This document shows positions 7,153 to 7,450 of a DNA stretch of 7,450 nucleotides, one piece after another. The stretch comes from CAYOVG01 sp964407285. GTDB taxonomy: Bacteria; Desulfobacterota; Syntrophobacteria; Syntrophobacterales; Syntrophobacteraceae. Within the stretch, counting starts at the first letter, position 1, and each line of letters opens with the position of its first letter. The translations under genes and the position numbers were made by a program. The DNA lies in the NCBI GenBank assembly GCA_964407285.1, contig CAYOVG010000347.1, positions 1 through 7,450 on the forward strand, given 5' to 3'. The notes beneath the pieces are model-generated. The model was not told the DNA's origin. It saw only the letters and a program-made list of their open reading frames with translations, and made no database searches.

Positions 7153-7377
7153 GTGGTTGAACGCGAAGGGTTTTTTTACTCGTTCCGGATCAAGGAGAAC
7201 GCCGGCAACATTTTTACATGAGTCCTGGACCGGGCGCAGGATGCGGTGCTGCGCCCTATCTCGCTCAATCCCGTCGAGCAGGAAAAGACCTGCAAGGTGG
7301 GCGTCAAAAACAGAAGACTCAGAGCCGGCTGGGACTGCCGCTACCTCGAGAAGATCCCTGGCGTCAAGCGAAATTAG
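7153..7377 (+). pseudogene. Possible decayed coding remnant, identity unknown
   Basis: One plus-strand frame reads VVEREGFFYSFRIKENAGNIFT, a stop (TGA, 7219-7221), then about 51 more codons containing AQDAVLRPISLNPVEQ and AGWDCRYLEKIPGVKRN up to TAG at 7375-7377. The codons after the TGA are strongly biased to G or C in the third position, as in the real genes here, and the composition looks protein-like. The frame is open upstream to 7054 but has no ATG; GTG at 7153 is the first plausible start. The segment REGFFYSFRIKENA weakly recalls the 'Y.IRLKENA' stretch of DDE transposases, but I cannot assign a family. It could be an old insertion-sequence scar, or a chance open frame. Confidence is low. 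Confidence 0.25.
7232..7256. other. Perfect 8-bp stem-loop
   Basis: GGGCGCAG (7232-7239) and CTGCGCCC (7249-7256) are perfect inverted repeats around a nine-base loop. Neither strand has a T run after the stem, so it is not a classical intrinsic terminator. It lies inside the possible decayed coding remnant. It may be a leftover structure of a mobile element or a transcript-processing hairpin; the sequence does not decide. Confidence 0.4.
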
Positions 7378-7450
7378 ATGCGATTGCCCTGGTTTCCACC
7401 GGAGAAGACTGTTGCTGCCTATCCACCCCCTAAAGGGTTGTATTCGGGGT

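Larger units (their letters stand above)
6864..7450. other. Non-coding or decayed region upstream of the operon
   Basis: About 587 bases without a convincing intact gene. The operon-proximal part (6864-7000) holds the ribosome binding site, leader hairpin and candidate promoter. The middle part (about 7000-7110) includes a short odd-centred palindrome, ACTGTTACAGT at 7041-7051, which is operator-like but too short to assign. The distal part (about 7105-7377) contains a possible decayed coding remnant and a perfect stem-loop. From about 7378 to 7450 I see nothing identifiable. No tRNA, rRNA or riboswitch pattern was recognised. Confidence 0.6.

Noticed and set aside
7171..7177. Run of seven T on the plus strand, considered as an intrinsic terminator
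   Set aside because: No GC-rich stem can be formed immediately upstream, so the T run alone does not make a terminator.
7218..7433. A 71-codon plus-strand open frame starting with ATG
   Set aside because: The translation is low in structure and rich in Gly/Gln/Arg. The neighbouring frame over the same bases has the better codon bias and protein-like composition.

Overview
The window is GC-rich bacterial DNA. Three genes lie head to tail on the minus strand and fill positions 55-6863 almost without gaps. All three belong to two-component or phosphorelay signalling. The large multi-domain hybrid kinases, together with a receiver fused to a CxxC...YW...FSHGICPEC zinc-ribbon-like tail, suggest an environmental, signalling-rich bacterium, most plausibly from the former Deltaproteobacteria (for example a sulfate reducer or syntroph). 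That placement rests on remembered family distribution, not on a search.

Layout in transcription order, right to left. Positions 7450-6864 are about 590 bases with no convincing intact gene. They hold a possible decayed coding remnant (about 7153-7377, plus strand) containing a perfect 8-bp stem-loop, a candidate sigma-70-type promoter reading toward the operon (6971-6999), and a GC-rich leader hairpin (6893-6917). Next comes a membrane-bound unorthodox hybrid kinase of 1215 aa (Cache-like sensor, HAMP, PAS, HisKA, HATPase, degenerate REC, REC, HPt). It overlaps by ATGA the gene for a 213-aa response regulator (REC plus zinc-ribbon-like tail). After 33 bases comes an 829-aa soluble hybrid kinase (REC, PAS, GAF, HDFNN-type HisKA, HATPase, REC). 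Directly after its stop codon a heptamer array (TTGCGGG on the coding strand) runs to the window edge.

How the genes may work together (inference): the membrane kinase senses an extracytoplasmic ligand and passes phosphate His-Asp-His to its HPt domain. The HPt could then phosphorylate the stand-alone regulator and/or the N-terminal receiver of the soluble kinase, which adds its own PAS/GAF inputs. The three proteins carry five receiver domains, two kinase cores and one HPt, but no recognisable DNA-binding, GGDEF, EAL or HD-GYP output. The output must be elsewhere, or be the zinc-ribbon-like tail itself. The overall theme is a familiar one. The least explained items are the G-quadruplex-capable heptamer array, the function of the Cys4 tail, and the remnant upstream.
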